A stretch of 64,000 nucleotides of DNA from Terana coerulea (GCA_024811115.1 JAKOGH010001043.1:124001-188000), one strand, 5' to 3'; counted from the stretch's first letter, positions 33,370 to 45,669 are shown. Made by a program: numbers and translations. The notes: generated from the sequence alone by a model not told the origin.

Positions 33370-36300
33370 ATGCCGACAGCGACGTCCTCAACACCGACCC
33401 TGGACTCGCTACAGGACACATTTCCCCTAACTTTTCCCATACCCACTCCGAAGAGTGTTCCAGACCTCATCTCAACCAAAGACCTCTACAGAGAGGAAGA
33501 CTTACAACGGAATCCTCTCTCATACAGGACATGGTGGACGGCTATCCAGAACACCAAAGAAGCTGCCTCTTCTCTGCAGAAGACTGAGGGTCCCCTTGAC
33601 TTGTCTGCCGACGTTGCTGCGCTCCTAGGTCCTCTAGCGTCCCCCAATGCACGGAAGTCACTGCAACGCCTGACCTACTTATACGAGGCTGCGCTCGTGA
33701 ACTTCCCGGGATCTTTCAAGTTATGGAAGTCCTATCTTCACACTCGCATGACGTACGTTCTGGGTCGTCTGGTCACGAAGAAGCGAGCTGGAGGCAAGAA
33801 GAAGTTCCCTGAGATGAGAGATGCTCTTGAGGATGAGAAGGAGGACATGGAGCAATGGGAAGGAGGATTGGACGGGGTTGTTGGCTGGGAAGAATGGAAG
33901 TCGCTTATTGCTACATTTGAACGGGCATTAATGTGGCTACCAAGGGTACGTCTTGTTTATTGGCTCATCCATGCGCTGCTAACTAGTCACATACAGATGC
34001 CGAGGTTATGGCTGCTCTACCTCTCGATCTTCAACCACCCGTTCTGCCCATCTCAAATTTCCCATACGCATGCGCGACGCACATATGACCGCGCTTTCCG
34101 GACATTACCACCATCCCTTCACTCTCGTATTTGGGTCCGGTACCTGCTTTGGGCGGAGAGCAAGGGTGGCTCTACCACAGTCGCTGTCTACCGGCGTTAT
34201 CTCCAAGTTGATCCCAGTGTCACCGAACGCTACACCTCCCTTCTCCTTTCGCCCGAGAACCCTGGGCCTCGAGCCCTTGAGGCCGCGAAGCTCCTTCTCT
34301 CCTTGGCGAGGAAAGCCGCGAAAGGGGAGTATGTTAGCCCTGAAGCCAAAAGCCCGTATCAACTTCTCTGCGAATGGTTGGAGGTGGTCGAGCAATACGC
34401 GGAGGAGGTCGGGTTGGACGTAGACGAGACAGAAGTCTCGAACGCAGCAATTGCTCAAGAGCAAGGCGACGAAGAGTCTGCTGCTCAGCCTCCTCCTGAA
34501 CCCGCGAAGGTTGACGGCCATCTTATTCGCTTTGCTGGGCCTGCAGTTTCAGTGAACGGAGATGGCAAGCCACTACCCGCATATGACGAAGACGTGGACC
34601 CGACAAGCCTGCGTAAGCTCAATATCGAACATATTATCAAGCATGACGGCTTGGAGGTCTACAAAGACCAAGCTGGCCGTCTCTGGACTGGGCTCGCAAC
34701 ATATTGGATCAAGCGCGGTGAGTTCGACCGCGCGAAGAAGACTTTCGAGGACGGTCTAGCATCCGTTCTCACAATCAGGGACTTCACGCAGATCTTCGAC
34801 GCGTATGCCGAGTTCTCAGAGAGCCTTATCAGTGCTATGATGGAGAGCATAGCGAACCCAGATGAAGACGAGGACGAGGAAGATGTAGCGGCGACTGAGG
34901 CCGAGCTTGACGGGAAGATGAAGGAGTTCGAGGACTTGATGGACCGGAGACCATTCCTTGTCAACGACGTGCTGCTAAGGAGAAATCCTAACGATGTACA
35001 AGAATGGGAGAAGAGGGTTGCGCTCTGGGGCGAGAACGATGAGAAGGTGACTATTTCTGAATATATTCGCATTCTATGCTCTGACTGACCTTATTTTAGG
35101 TGGCAGAGACCTATACGCAGGCACTGTCAACTATAAGTCCTCGCCGGGCAACCGCCAACTTCCACCGGCTGTATGTCAACTTCGCAAAATTCTACGAGGA
35201 GGGAGGAACCACCGGTGAGGCAGAGAAAGATCTCGACAGCGCACGGAAGATACTGGAGAAGGCCACGAAGGTCCCCTTCAAGAATGTCGATGATCTTGCT
35301 GAAGTATGGTGTGAGTGGGCCGAGCTTGAGATTCGCCACGAGTAAGTCGAAAACATCTGTGTCTTGGTGATATTCCGTTCTCAGCGCAATGCAGGAACTA
35401 CGATGAGGCTATCCGGGTCATGCAACGAGCGTCTGCCGTTCCAAAGAACACGAAGATCAACTATCATGATCAGGTACGTGCTCCATTCTGCCGATTACAT
35501 GCGTCTTCTTACATATAAGCAGAGTTTACCGGTACAAGCACGTCTCTTCAAATCGCTCAAGCTCTGGTCGTTTTATGTCGATCTTGAAGAATCCCTGGGA
35601 ACAGTGCAATCTGCGAAGGCTGTCTATGATAAGATTCTCGAACTTCGGATAGCAAACGCTCAAGTCATTGTGAACTATGCCGCATTCTTGGAGGAGAACA
35701 AGTACTTCGAAGAAAGCTTCAAGGTATGATCTCAATCGTAGTGCAGGAGTTACCGTTAATCGCGCCCCATAGGTCTACGAGCGTGGCACAGAGCTTTTCA
35801 CATACCCCGTGTCGTTCGAGATTTGGAACATCTACCTTGCCAAGTTCACCAAGCGGTATGGTGGGGAGAAGGTCGAACGTGCCCGAGATCTCTTCGAGCA
35901 AGCACTGGAGAAGTGCCCGCCAAAGTCATGCAAGCCGATATTTCTCATGTTCGCGGCATACGAGGAAGAACACGGTCTTGCCAAGCGCGCAATGTCTGTC
36001 TACGACCGGGCCACTCAGGTTGTCAATGATGAGGACAAGTTCGAGGTATGTTCACACAACTTCGCGTGAATTGCCTGTTTTATTGATGCTTTTTTTTTTT
36101 GCAGCTGTTCACTATCTACATCGCGAAAGCTGCCGCTAACTACGGTCTCACTGCAACACGACCCATCTACGAACGTGCCCTCGAGGTTCTCCCAGATAAG
36201 CAAACTGCCGAGATGTGCCTCCGCTTCGCCTCCATGGAGCGCAAGCTCGGCGAGATCGACCGCGCGCGGGCCATCTACGCGCACGCGTCGCAGTTCTGCG

Positions 36301-36665
36301 ACCCGCGGATTCACCAGAACTTCTGGGCGGAGTGGAACAGCTTCGAGATCGAGACGGGCTCGGAGGACACGTTCCGCGAGATGCTGCGCATCAAGCGCAG
36401 TGTCCAGGCGCAGTTCAACACGGAGGTGTCGTACATCGCGGCGCAAATGGCCGTGAAGAAGGCGGATGGGGAGGACGACGACGACGAGGCGCCGCCCGCA
36501 GACGCGATGGCCGCCGCAGAGCGACAAGCTGGGGGCGGAGCCAAAGGACCCGCGTTCGTCGCCTCAACACAGAACCCCAATATAAGACCGCAGGAGGCCG
36601 CTGAGCCCGCAGCGAAGCAGAAGAATGAGGATGAGATCCAGATCTCGGATGATGAAGACGTGTAG
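33370..36665 (+). CDS. SYF1: Pre-mRNA-splicing factor SYF1 (HAT-repeat protein)
   Basis: Core member of the NineTeen/Prp19-associated complex (human XAB2), needed for spliceosome activation and transcription-coupled repair in other organisms. Seven exons: 33370-33945, 33997-35046, 35100-35341, 35395-35473, 35523-35723, 35773-36045 and 36105-36665. All join in frame, with a T10 tract before the last acceptor. Half-a-TPR repeats run through the protein: NPLSYRTWWTAIQ, FPGSFKLWKSYL, SLHSRIWVRYL, LFKSLKLWSFYVDLEESLG, PVSFEIWNIYLAKF and DPRIHQNFWAEWNSFEIETG. The end is acidic (EDEIQISDDEDV). About 990 residues. It stands tail to tail with the next gene, 46 bp between stops. Confidence 0.93.
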
Positions 36666-36711
36666 TCTACTCACTTTGTGTCTTTTGCATTTGGCCTGTT
36701 TGTTGCTTGCG

Positions 36712-37558
36712 CTATTTTGTACTATTCCATCGCTCTATCTCGACGTCGCAGAGGTCTTCCCACTGCGCGTCCCAACCCCCATCTTCGAGGAATGGTTGTG
36801 CAAGCCATTTTCCAATGGCATTGCGAGACTCTTCGAACGAGACTGTGTGGCTCCTAAGCGTGTTCACAACCTCCATGTGCATTTGCAGGCTACGGTGGTA
36901 TGGTACGAGAATCTGAGGAAGGCATGTAGCTGAGGAAGTGAGACAGGATTCCAGAATTGGGGAAGGCAGCGGCGTACCAAACTTTTCCAAGGACCACGTC
37001 ACCCACAAGGGTTCTTGCACAAACTGCCAGCCTTTCGTTTTGTGAGCGTCGGCAACTACGGCGTCCAGGGAGTCGACTAGCATGTTCATCTTTTGGAATT
37101 GTTTCCTCTGTAAATCACCCAGTGTCATCGAAACCTTTTGCCCATGTTAAATAAAACCAAGCATACCAGTTTTGCAACGACTGTGTCAAGTTGTGCGATG
37201 CGGTTCTCCATAATTGAGAGCTTAGGCTCCACTATTCGGTGCTTGGGCTGGGTACCCGCGGGTACCAATTCCAATTCATTACTACAGTGCTATCAGTAAA
37301 GGCTACAAGAGAAATTGATGCTACGCACTCAAGTTCCGTTCTCGCGTCTATGAGGCCCTGTGCCGCCTTTACGCCATCGACCAGGACGATGTCATCCCAG
37401 TTCTCGCACACCGTCCGGAGTTCTTGCAACACGCTTCTGATTTTGCGGTGGTACGTAGACTCATTGGAGCGCAAGGGGGACTGAGGTTGCTGCGGCGCTT
37501 TCGCCGGAGAGGACGTGGGGGTCGAGGGGCCTCGGAACGACGCAAGCCTCCCGCTCAT
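36712..37558 (-). CDS. Coiled-coil protein of unknown function
   Basis: Four exons join cleanly: 37558-37329, 37281-37167, 37107-36978 and 36929-36712. About 230 residues. The N-terminus is Ser/Pro-rich (RLASFRGPSTPTSSPAK). A helical region follows (STYHRKIRSVLQELRTVCEN, KLSIMENRIAQLDTVVAKL, RKQFQKMNMLVDSLDAVV), then GWQFVQEPLWVTWSLEKF and a C-terminal part with YHRSLQMHMEVVN and GGWDAQWEDLCDVEIERW. No catalytic motif. Short helical proteins of this shape often belong to small conserved complexes, but I do not recognise the family. The C-terminal Trp-rich segment looks conserved rather than random. Confidence 0.7.
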
Positions 37559-37997
37559 GTCGGAATGGCGGAGAGCAGGTAAGGACTGGGTAAGGGCGCT
37601 ACACCACCGGGCGGCGGCGAGGCTGGCGCAGCCTTGGCTGGGGGTCCGGATCAGACCCGGTCTCCGATCCTGTTATCGGTCCCATACCAGGGTGGCAGCG
37701 AGGTAAATGAGCACATCTTGTTCCAGGCTTCCCCTTCCGCAGGTCGCTTCAGGCTGCGACTGGGGCTGCATCAGCCTGCTCGCAGGGGCAATCTCAGCTT
37801 GTCGCGCTCAGCGCCATCCCAGGGTTTGTCGGATGCATGCTACGTCACATACCATATATAGTAATCCTCATTAAACATAGCCACATTATGGTGAAAAATC
37901 GTATTTATTGTTGAACGGATGTAATACATGTAATAATATATATATACACTATGCTATACTGACTCGTGACACTTATCTACAGTCCTTACTGCTGAGG
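37559..37997. other. Intergenic, promoter of the coiled-coil gene
   Basis: No supported frame. An AT-rich stretch at 37860-37960 contains a (TA)n-like run. Confidence 0.45.
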
Positions 37998-38193
37998 CTA
38001 GCTACCACTTACTGTGATAGGTACCAGAACGAGTGCTGCAACTAGGGCACCTTGGGGGAGATTGGTGATGGAACGACGGAGCTTGTGAAGAAACTGTCCT
38101 GTACAGTGAAATGTCAGCATGCATGCACGAGTGACAATGAGCGGCATGTCTCACACTGTTGCATGTGGGCTGCTTGGTCAGGTTGCGGGACAT
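37998..38193 (-). CDS. Possible small single-span membrane protein (45 residues)
   Basis: A two-exon model: 38193-38157 (37 nt) and 38098-37998 (101 nt), with GTGTGAG donor and CTGTACAG acceptor and matching phases. Product: MSRNLTKQPTCN, RQFLHKLRRSITNLPQ, then a hydrophobic end GALVAALVLVPITVSGS. A basic amphipathic start and one membrane helix would suit a small mitochondrial or ER protein. No family recognised. Several small frames further upstream on the same strand (to 38673) could be further exons or another gene, so the model is weak. Confidence 0.3.
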
Positions 38194-39142
38194 CGAGCGA
38201 AACGCGATGGCCGGGTTGGGCGGGAGGTGTGCGGCCTATGTGTCCGGGAATAGGGCGACGCGGGCTGCTGTTACTTGCAGAGTGGGTGAGCCTGAGAAAC
38301 GGGAAGAGAGGAATCAGCGGAGGACGCACCAGTAAAGCTCCTATTGTTGAAGTTGACGTCCACATCCCGGTCATTGAGGGAGTTAACAAGTACACGGCAA
38401 CACCATATTTCAAGAGTGCGATGGTCAGTATATCATAGAGGGTGATAGTGATAATATGGTGCTTACCACTATTTCACTATGCCAGTTTCATGCCTTCGCT
38501 TGATGGGTCCTGCACATTGGGCAGTCGAGGGTGGAACGTGGGTCGGGAATGGATCTCACTGTGCTTATTCTAAAGGTCCGCTTTAGCAGGCATACGAGGT
38601 GCAAGCAGTGCTGTCGAAACTCACCCGCCCGAGGATCTGCAATCATACCACAGAAGGAACCTTTCGCTGTCATGGGTTTAGTTTAGCGGCTGAGTGGAGG
38701 TTGTGGGTGAGCATGTCAATGAGAGACTGCCTTGCTCACGAAAACTTATAGCTGGACGGGTTGTTAAGATCGATGATGAGGATCGATGGCGGAGGTTGAC
38801 ACCGACCCAGATAGAGGTCAGACTAACCCCTGGAGAACAGAGTCTGAAGCGAGGAGGGGCGAGCAGCCCGGACCAAGCTTGAGAGAGGTGTAAAGCAAGG
38901 TCGAGAGTCGCGAGCCTGCTCTGGGCTGATGATCGGTATGTCCGGCGGGTCCGACCAGAGCTTGATCCAGCCTGGGCGCCAGCAACCTCAGACCGAGGGA
39001 CCGGGTCACCCGGTGGTGTAGCTAAAGTCGAAATTGCCTGTGGGCGCTTTTGTCGCGTGAAGCGGACGCGTCTGACGGCAGTGATTTGTGTTTGATCGCG
39101 TTCTATCCGCCACACCTCCACCGTGACCTCCACGTCCCAGCC
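38194..39142. other. Intergenic, short unsupported frames
   Basis: A minus frame at 38673-38488 (MTAKGSFCGMIADPRA) could splice to a CPMC-containing piece, but no convincing protein results. The WD40 gene promoter lies at the right end. Confidence 0.35.
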
Positions 39143-40737
39143 ATGCAGACAACAGACAAGTCCAACTTTCTCCGCGCAGAGGCTGAACTTATTTTAGATG
39201 ATGTGTGTACTCTCGAAACTCGACTCCCAAGCTACTCACGTCTGTCCAGGCCCGTAAAGCGAAGTCTGAGCGTATCAAAGACCTCGGCGAGCCCATCAAG
39301 CTGACAGGTGTCGCTTTGGGCCTGCAAATTGAACATAATTTTGCATGGATAGCGGAGAATACTGCGACGCTTAAGAAGATAGATCTGGAGGTGAGAGTAC
39401 CAATGACGTTTCGCTGTAATTGAAGACAAAGCGAGCTGCCAGGTAGAGTGGGAAGACTGCCCAGATATACCGAGGGCACACAGCACCGGTCACTTCGCTT
39501 GCGTTTCACGACAAACCGGCAGGATCTGGTAATGGAAAGCTACTCATAAGCGGCTCATGGGACAAAGTGAGCTGCCGGATATCAGCTGTGACATGCGCTC
39601 ATATACCTCTAACAGAACATCAATGTCTGGGATACCGAGGTTCGCCCCTATATCTTATGTGCACCTTTTATATGCTCAATAAACTCTCATAGACCAAGGC
39701 TTTGATATCCTCCACGCCAGCACATGATGATTTTGTCAAAGCGCTCTTGGTGATACCCTCGCTACAGCTTCTCGTGTCTAGCAGTTCAGACAAGATTGTT
39801 CGGTTCTGGTACGCAGCAGACTGAACATGCGCAATACGACTTCTCTCATACAGCTTTGCTATATAGGGATTTGTCTTCTCTCGAGACTGGAAAGCCATTG
39901 TCGTCCGCCGGATCTATCTCTGCTCATACAAGACCCGTCGAGTCCCTCGTCGCCCGGCCATTGTCGGATGGCTCCGCTATATTATACACAGCAGACACCA
40001 TGGGCATTATCAAGGCTTGGGAATTGCAGAAAGAAAGCGAACCTGCACCCAGGTGGCGCGCCATCCAGAAGGACGAGCTTTCTCATCATCAGACGAAGAT
40101 ACACGAGGCATGGTGGGGGGACGGACAGCTGTGGACAGGTTTGCACGATATCTGTTAGTTCACCAATCATAGCTGCTAACATCGATACAGCTTCTGCAGA
40201 CGACACCGTTCAAACACACTTTGACCCACCGGTGGATCCCAAGAGCCAAACACGGCCCATGCCCCCGCTCGCGCACCCAACCGCCGTGCGCGCCGTCCTC
40301 CCTCTACAGATCACGCCACTCGCAGAGCCGTACGTCCTCACGGGTGCGGGCGACGTTATCCGCGCGTACGACGTCTCGTCGCCGGACGAGCCAGAATTAC
40401 TTGGCGAGACGGACGCACACTGGCACGATGTGACCGCGCTGCGGCTCTGGATGCGCCGGTCTGCCGTCGAGGGCGAGCCGGGCAAGGTCAAGGTCGAGCC
40501 GTGGATCGTGAGTGCGAGTCTGGATGGAACGCTGCGGAAGTGGCGGTTGCTGGGTATGCCTTCACGTACTTTGCTGGGTGTCGACACTAAGCAGTTTACT
40601 CAGAGTTGCTTCACCCTCCAAAGCCCAAGGTGGAGGAGAAAGCAGCGCCGCCCCCGCCGGCTGAGGAGAAGAAAGATGATGCGTTTGGGATGACGGAAGA
40701 CGAGGAACGCGAACTGGCCGAGCTCATGGATGACTAG
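39143..40737 (+). CDS. WD40-repeat protein
   Basis: Beta-propeller protein in eight exons: 39143-39202, 39250-39390, 39447-39566, 39616-39639 (24 nt), 39693-39808, 39867-40138, 40191-40553 and 40604-40737, all in phase. Repeats visible: IYRGHTAPVTSLAFH with LLISGSWDKNINVWDTE, AHDDFVKALLVI with LLVSSSSDKIVRFWDL, SAHTRPVESLVARP with ILYTADTMGIIKAWEL, LWTASADDTVQTHF, EPYVLTGAGDVIRAYD, and IVSASLDGTLRKWRL. Each ends in the WD-like dipeptide position. The C-terminus is Pro-rich then acidic (MTEDEERELAELMDD), a likely partner-binding tail. About 400 residues. It acts as a scaffold by family; the specific pathway is not readable. Confidence 0.85.
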
Positions 40738-40840
40738 ATTTGAGAGAGCAGTAGATGGTACAGTACATATACATGGTCCGGATGTCCTGAAATACGTAAG
40801 AGAGAGAAAGAAAATGTACAGTTGATAACTGAAAATTTCG

Positions 40841-42355
40841 CTATAGCTTGCTCTTTGGGAGGATGTAGCTCGTGGCGTTGCTCAAGCTCTTGGCGGCCGT
40901 GGTCACCAATTCATCAACGATTGCCTTCGCAGGCTTGATGTCCTACGAAGCAACGGGTTTTCAGCGACGAGCATGCTCACAATGGCGAAATAGCTTACGT
41001 TGATGGAGCCAGCTACTTTTCCCATAAGCCATGATCGACCTTCGAGAGACTTCTCGGGATGCGCCTCCAATTCGACCTCATGTGGGATCTTGCCTTGCGA
41101 TGTAAGCTCTATAATCTCGGCCTGCCGGGACTTCTCCCTGTCAGGTGAGTGAGCCTCTGAATACAAAGCGATACCGAGGACAATCCACATACCAAGCAGC
41201 GACGTAAGGCGTCTTCTTCACGCTCATCGGCCTCCCCGAATACACAAGCGTCCGCACCGTATCGTCGTATCCAGCATCAAGCAGTTCCTGCTTATGCTTT
41301 GGAGGTGCGCCTGCCTCTTCGCTTGCAACGAAGCGTGTGCCCACCCAGACGCCGGCTGCGCCGTACGACAACGCAACGGCAAGGCCGCGTCCGTCGGCAA
41401 TACCGCCCGCGGCGACGACCATGACAGGTTGCCCGGTCAGTGGGCTAATGGCGTTCTTGCAAAGGTCGACGCAGGCGGGGATAAGGATGGAGAACGGCGT
41501 GTCGCCAGTATGACCGCCGCCCTCTCCGCCTTGAGCGCATATAATGTCTACGCCTAAAGATCATGTTTTAGCGAGAGGTGGACTGTAAGAGGTATCCTGC
41601 ATACCTTGAGCTAACGCCTTTGGCACGTGCTGGAGGTATGTTCCATTAGAACGGGCTTAATATGGTCTCGAAGGTGTATGTTCTCACTTTAGGATGTCCG
41701 ACCATGCTTCAAACATTCTGTCAGAGATCTCTCCAAACGCAGGCGGCAAATTGACTTACTTCATGACTGCTATCCCGGCGGCGTGAAGTTTGTCGACCAT
41801 CTCTTTTGGTGGGACACCAACGGCACAAACAAACAGTGCCGCCTTGTTCTTGATGATAACCTCGGTGAGTTCGGGAAGTTGACCTTTGGTGTAGTCATAC
41901 TGAATTGACAGTTAAGAGGAGAGATATTGATGAGTGCCATGCAAAGTCCAGAGGTATGCAACATACGTTTGTCTTGCGAGCCTTTCCTCCGACTAGAGGA
42001 ATGAGGAGGTCAATGCCAAACGGCGCATTCTTGTCTTCGAGATGCTTCTTGATGTCGTCTATCGACTCTTGTAGCATCTTAGGTGTTTGGCGTAGTCCGC
42101 CAATGACGCCAACACCGCCTGCAGCCCGTGAGCATGAAAGAGAGAGTTACGCGCTTTATACTTGAAACGTACCTGCGTTGGTCACGGCTGCTGCTAGCTT
42201 AGGCCCAGCAGCTACATTCATGCCTAGCAACATGCTTTGAGTACATCGCAGCGCGTCTGAGCAGTCCGTGGGTACTCACCAGCAAGCATGACCGGATGAT
42301 TGATGTTAAATAACTTGGTGAGGGGCGTAGAGAACACTGGCGGCGACGACGGCAT
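40841..42355 (-). CDS. Nitronate monooxygenase (2-nitropropane dioxygenase), peroxisomal
   Basis: FMN enzyme that oxidises alkyl nitronates. TIM-barrel marks: NHPVMLAGM, NAGGVGVIGGLR, APFGIDLLIPL, VDIICAQGGEGGGHTG, VMVVAAGGIADGRGLA and GAAGVWVGTRFVAS, with the FMN phosphate loops AAGGI and GxxGVWVGTRF. Nine exons on the minus strand: 42355-42280, 42223-42173, 42118-41967, 41899-41760, 41706-41688 (19 nt), 41629-41605 (25 nt), 41553-41193, 41137-40999 and 40942-40841. The protein ends LPKSKL, a canonical PTS1, so a peroxisomal location is predicted. It faces the haem lyase gene with 239 bp between ATGs. Confidence 0.92.
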
Positions 42356-42594
42356 GGCGGGCAGATGAAGAACGTCGTAGTGATGTGGACGCAGCCATCC
42401 TGTCCCCTCTGTTACTACTTATACCTCTCTGAGTGTCCAGGAGCAAGAGCAGTCCGGGGAGAGTGCCCCAGCCGAGTGCCGGTCCGCCCGTCACGCGACC
42501 CCCGACGCTGCCTTTCCTGGAGAGCTCTGGCGCTTACATCATCCTCCCCAATTCCGACGCGCCTCATTCGTCCGCAGAGCCTGATTGGCACGAA

Positions 42595-43412
42595 ATGGCC
42601 TCCTCCTCCGCAGACAAGTGTCCCGTCGACCACAAGACTGTCGCCGCCGCGCAGCCAGACCAGTGCCCTGTAGACCATGGCACACACGGCGCGTCCTCAG
42701 AGCAATGTCCCGTCGACCACACCGCCCGCTCGTCCTGGACGAGCTTGTTCTCCTCGAAAAGTGATGCACCTACACCTGCGCCGGCACCTGCAGCTCCGGC
42801 GCCGAGCTCGTCGCTGAATACGCCGCGCCTCCCGATAGACCGGGAGACGTCGAGCATACCGCGCCTCGACGGCTCGAACTGGGTGTACCCCTCGCAGGCC
42901 CAGTTCTACGCGGCCATGGAGCGGAAGAATCACAACCCCCAGGCCCCGGACATGAAGGTCATCGTACCGATACACAATGCGGTAAACGAGCGGGCGTGGG
43001 CGGAGCTGATGAAGTGGGAGGCGGGGCAGGGCGGAGAGAAGTGCGGGGGTCTCAAGCTTGTGAGCTTCAAGGGAAAGCCCCAGGAAAGAACACCGAGGGC
43101 GCGGTGGAACTCGCTGCTAGGGTGCGCCGGACCCCTTGTTTAACGTATGGTATGTACTGACCGTATATTAGGTACTCACCCCTTTTGACCGGCATGACTG
43201 GGTCGTCGACCGATGTGGAACACGCTTGCGATATGTCATCGACTTCTACACCGGTCGTGCCCAGGGACCAGCCTCGAATGTCTCGTTTTACCTCGACGTA
43301 CGGCCAGCACTTGACAGCTGGGAGGTGTGCGGCTGCGTGCTACAAAATTTGTTGAGCGATGGGTTGGAGACTTGTGGTCATCGTCTCCCACCGCCGCGAA
43401 AACAAGCCCATA
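42595..43412 (+). CDS. CYC3: Cytochrome c haem lyase (holocytochrome c synthase), with two apparent 1-bp deletions
   Basis: Attaches haem to apocytochrome c in the mitochondrial intermembrane space. The N-terminus carries three haem-regulatory CPVDH motifs (DKCPVDH, DQCPVDH, EQCPVDH). The catalytic domain follows: [69 protein letters not shown] and [13 protein letters not shown]. Exon 1 ends at 43121 and exon 2 starts at 43172. The conserved FDRHDW frame is off by one after the junction. One more C in the C4 run at 43179-43182 would restore the family reading (GYSPPFDRHDW). A second one-base loss near 43320-43325 separates [11 protein letters not shown] from the downstream frame ending at 43412. 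Essential function and intact remainder make sequencing error likely. Confidence 0.82.
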
Positions 43413-43506
43413 ATCTCAGCTCACACCTCAGATAGATTACATTATTACAGCATGGAATAATATCACCGCTCCTACCGCACGAGAAAATGTATCTGGGCTG
43501 GAGACA

Positions 43507-45002
43507 TCAACGTTTTCCCTTCGTCTTCTGCTTTTTAGGTGGAGGTTTACGTTCCTCCTCATCCTCACTGCTCTCCTCCGCCTCACTAACTTCATCCTCG
43601 CTGCCCTCTTCACCTTCGCTAATCTCCTCTTCATCATCCCACAAACCCTCCTCAAAGTCTTCCTCTCCAGATGCTCCGGCACCCTCCAAATCTTCGTCTT
43701 CCGCCTCAGCTTCATCCTCTTCATCTGAACCGCCCTCCTTAGACGCCTTTTTCCGCTGCACGTTCCTTTCCTGCTCCTCACGCCGCTGCTTCCGGAGCTT
43801 CTCTTTAGCTGCATGTTCAGCCATTTTGCGCGGCGGCTTCGGCCTTCGACTTCTTGACTGTAGGGGGAAGATTATGAGTAAAGAACAACAAGGCCGCGAC
43901 GGAAGGACTCACCGAGCTCGTGGTAAATGACATTTCCCTCTTTACCGGGGACGCCCTCCACAATCTTGATGAGGTCGAAGCTCCATTCGAGGCCCAATCT
44001 CGTCTAGCCTAACGGCTCTCCGCGAACCTCTTTTATTGTTTCGTCCCACATAGTCGTCTGCAAGAGAAATGGCGTCCAGATCATCTCCTCCGACGCTTGA
44101 TGCTGACGAGGCAGCAGACTCGTAGCCATCACTGCTGGGGCCGGGCTCGCCCTTTTTACGAAGCAAGAAGTCGGCGACATCCTTCTCGTTGCCCAGGTCG
44201 AGGACGCCCTTCGAAGTGGTAGATTTTGCGGTGGCGCCCTCAAGCACCTTGCGGACGCGTTTCGAGACGCCGTACGGCTTGACGGTGATGAGGAAATGGC
44301 GGAAGTCGACGGTGCCTCGCTCGGCATTGTAAGATATGAGAACGACGCGCCGCGCGGAGGACAGGGAGATCGTTTTGGGAGAGAGGGGTGGAAAGAGGGT
44401 TTGGAAGGTTTTCATGAGAAGAGAGAGATGTGGAGGTGTGCCAGGCCCGGGTTGTGGGAAGGAAGCGAGTACAAGCTGTTGCAATTGTCAGTCCAAACGA
44501 GCTGATGCCATATGGTCAATTACACTCACCAGAGGCGGGCTCAGATATTCCACTGTACCAATACTCTTCGCTCTACGTGACGTCCTCGTGATATCTTTGA
44601 GAAGGCTATACCTCTCAATCCGGAAGGAGAGCGTCGGGCCCGCGGGTAACCTGACTATCCGCAAAGATGGGGCAACGTCGGTGAGGGTGAAGGCAAGCAA
44701 ATGTGTGACCCCAAGCGCAGGAGCCATAGTCATGAAATCTTTCAGCTTGTTGCGTGCTCGTTCCTTCACTTGCAAAGCGTTCAGCATATCTCGCAAAGTT
44801 TTCCATTAAAAAAACGACTGACCCTAAGTCGGCTAGCGGTATTGGGTTCCATGACCTTGCGCACATCGCGAACGAGCTGCGTGAGGGAGGCCCCGACCTG
44901 GCCGTGCTTTAGGACAAAGGACTTGGGGACGCCCTCTGCAGTCCCGGGGGCAGAAGCTACACCTCCCTTGAGATGCGTGCGGTTTTTACGTCGGCGAGCC
45001 AT
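43507..45002 (-). CDS. SSF1: Ribosome biogenesis protein SSF1/Peter Pan (Brix domain), one apparent 1-bp insertion
   Basis: Needed for 27S pre-rRNA processing and 60S subunit assembly in the nucleolus. The ATG at 45002 opens MARRRKNRTHLKGG, then PKSFVLKHGQVGASLTQLVR, DVRKVMEPNTASRL, and Brix-domain segments KLKDFMTMAPALGVTHLLAF, PTLSFRIERYSLLKDI, SLLMKTFQTLFPPLSPKTI, ARRVVLISY and VDFRHFLITVKPYGVSKRVR. The frame breaks after EIGPRMELR: the GG at 43973-43974 (+ strand) has one base too many. With one, LIKIVEGVPGKEGNVIYHEL follows as in the family. The last exon (about 43850-43507) is a charged acidic/basic tail ending KKQKTKGKR, a nucleolar-type signal. Confidence 0.85.
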
Positions 45003-45660
45003 AGTGAGTAGAGTCTGTGCTGAGCTGAGTGCAGCTTGAAGGAATAATTCTGACAGACGCTGAGAGGGCTGCTGTTTGCGCACGCTTGGCGCTCCGGCGG
45101 GATCAGCAAAGAAGGCAATCTGGCGGATCAGCCGGCGTTGTGGAAGGCGGCGCTCGCTTTGGCAACTTCGTTTGAAAGAACGTCCACCATGTTCGAGGGG
45201 TACGACTTTCAAGTCTGGTCATTGGCTGACGAAGAACAGCCTAGTTTCGCTATAAGGTCGTGTGTAATCTCGAGTGAACTCCATGTCAACTCTAGCTAAC
45301 AGGAGTGTATAGGAATTAAATGTCAAACTGGAGCATGCACTATGGCTCAGGCTGCCAGGCCAATGTCAGTCAAGTACGCACCCTCACAGAAACTTCTGAT
45401 TGACACGTACTGCACTTCTCAATGTGCAATCGAGGAGTGTAGGGCGCGCCAACGTGCTCTGTGAGGGTAGTGTGTCAAGCCAAAACAGGCAAGTAGTACC
45501 GTTTTGGCTCGCTAGAACAACGCTGCATTGTCCAACGACGCATTGCATCTCAGCCATCAGTGAGTCTTCAGCAGTGACTACTACATGATGGACGAAATGC
45601 TGAGCTTGACTCAATCCAGCTTCACGGCTGTTGATGATGTGACGGCTGTCGATGATATGC
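45003..45660. other. Intergenic upstream of SSF1
   Basis: SSF1 promoter side and unassigned sequence; no gene seen. Confidence 0.45.
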
Positions 45661-45669
45661 AGAGTCGTC

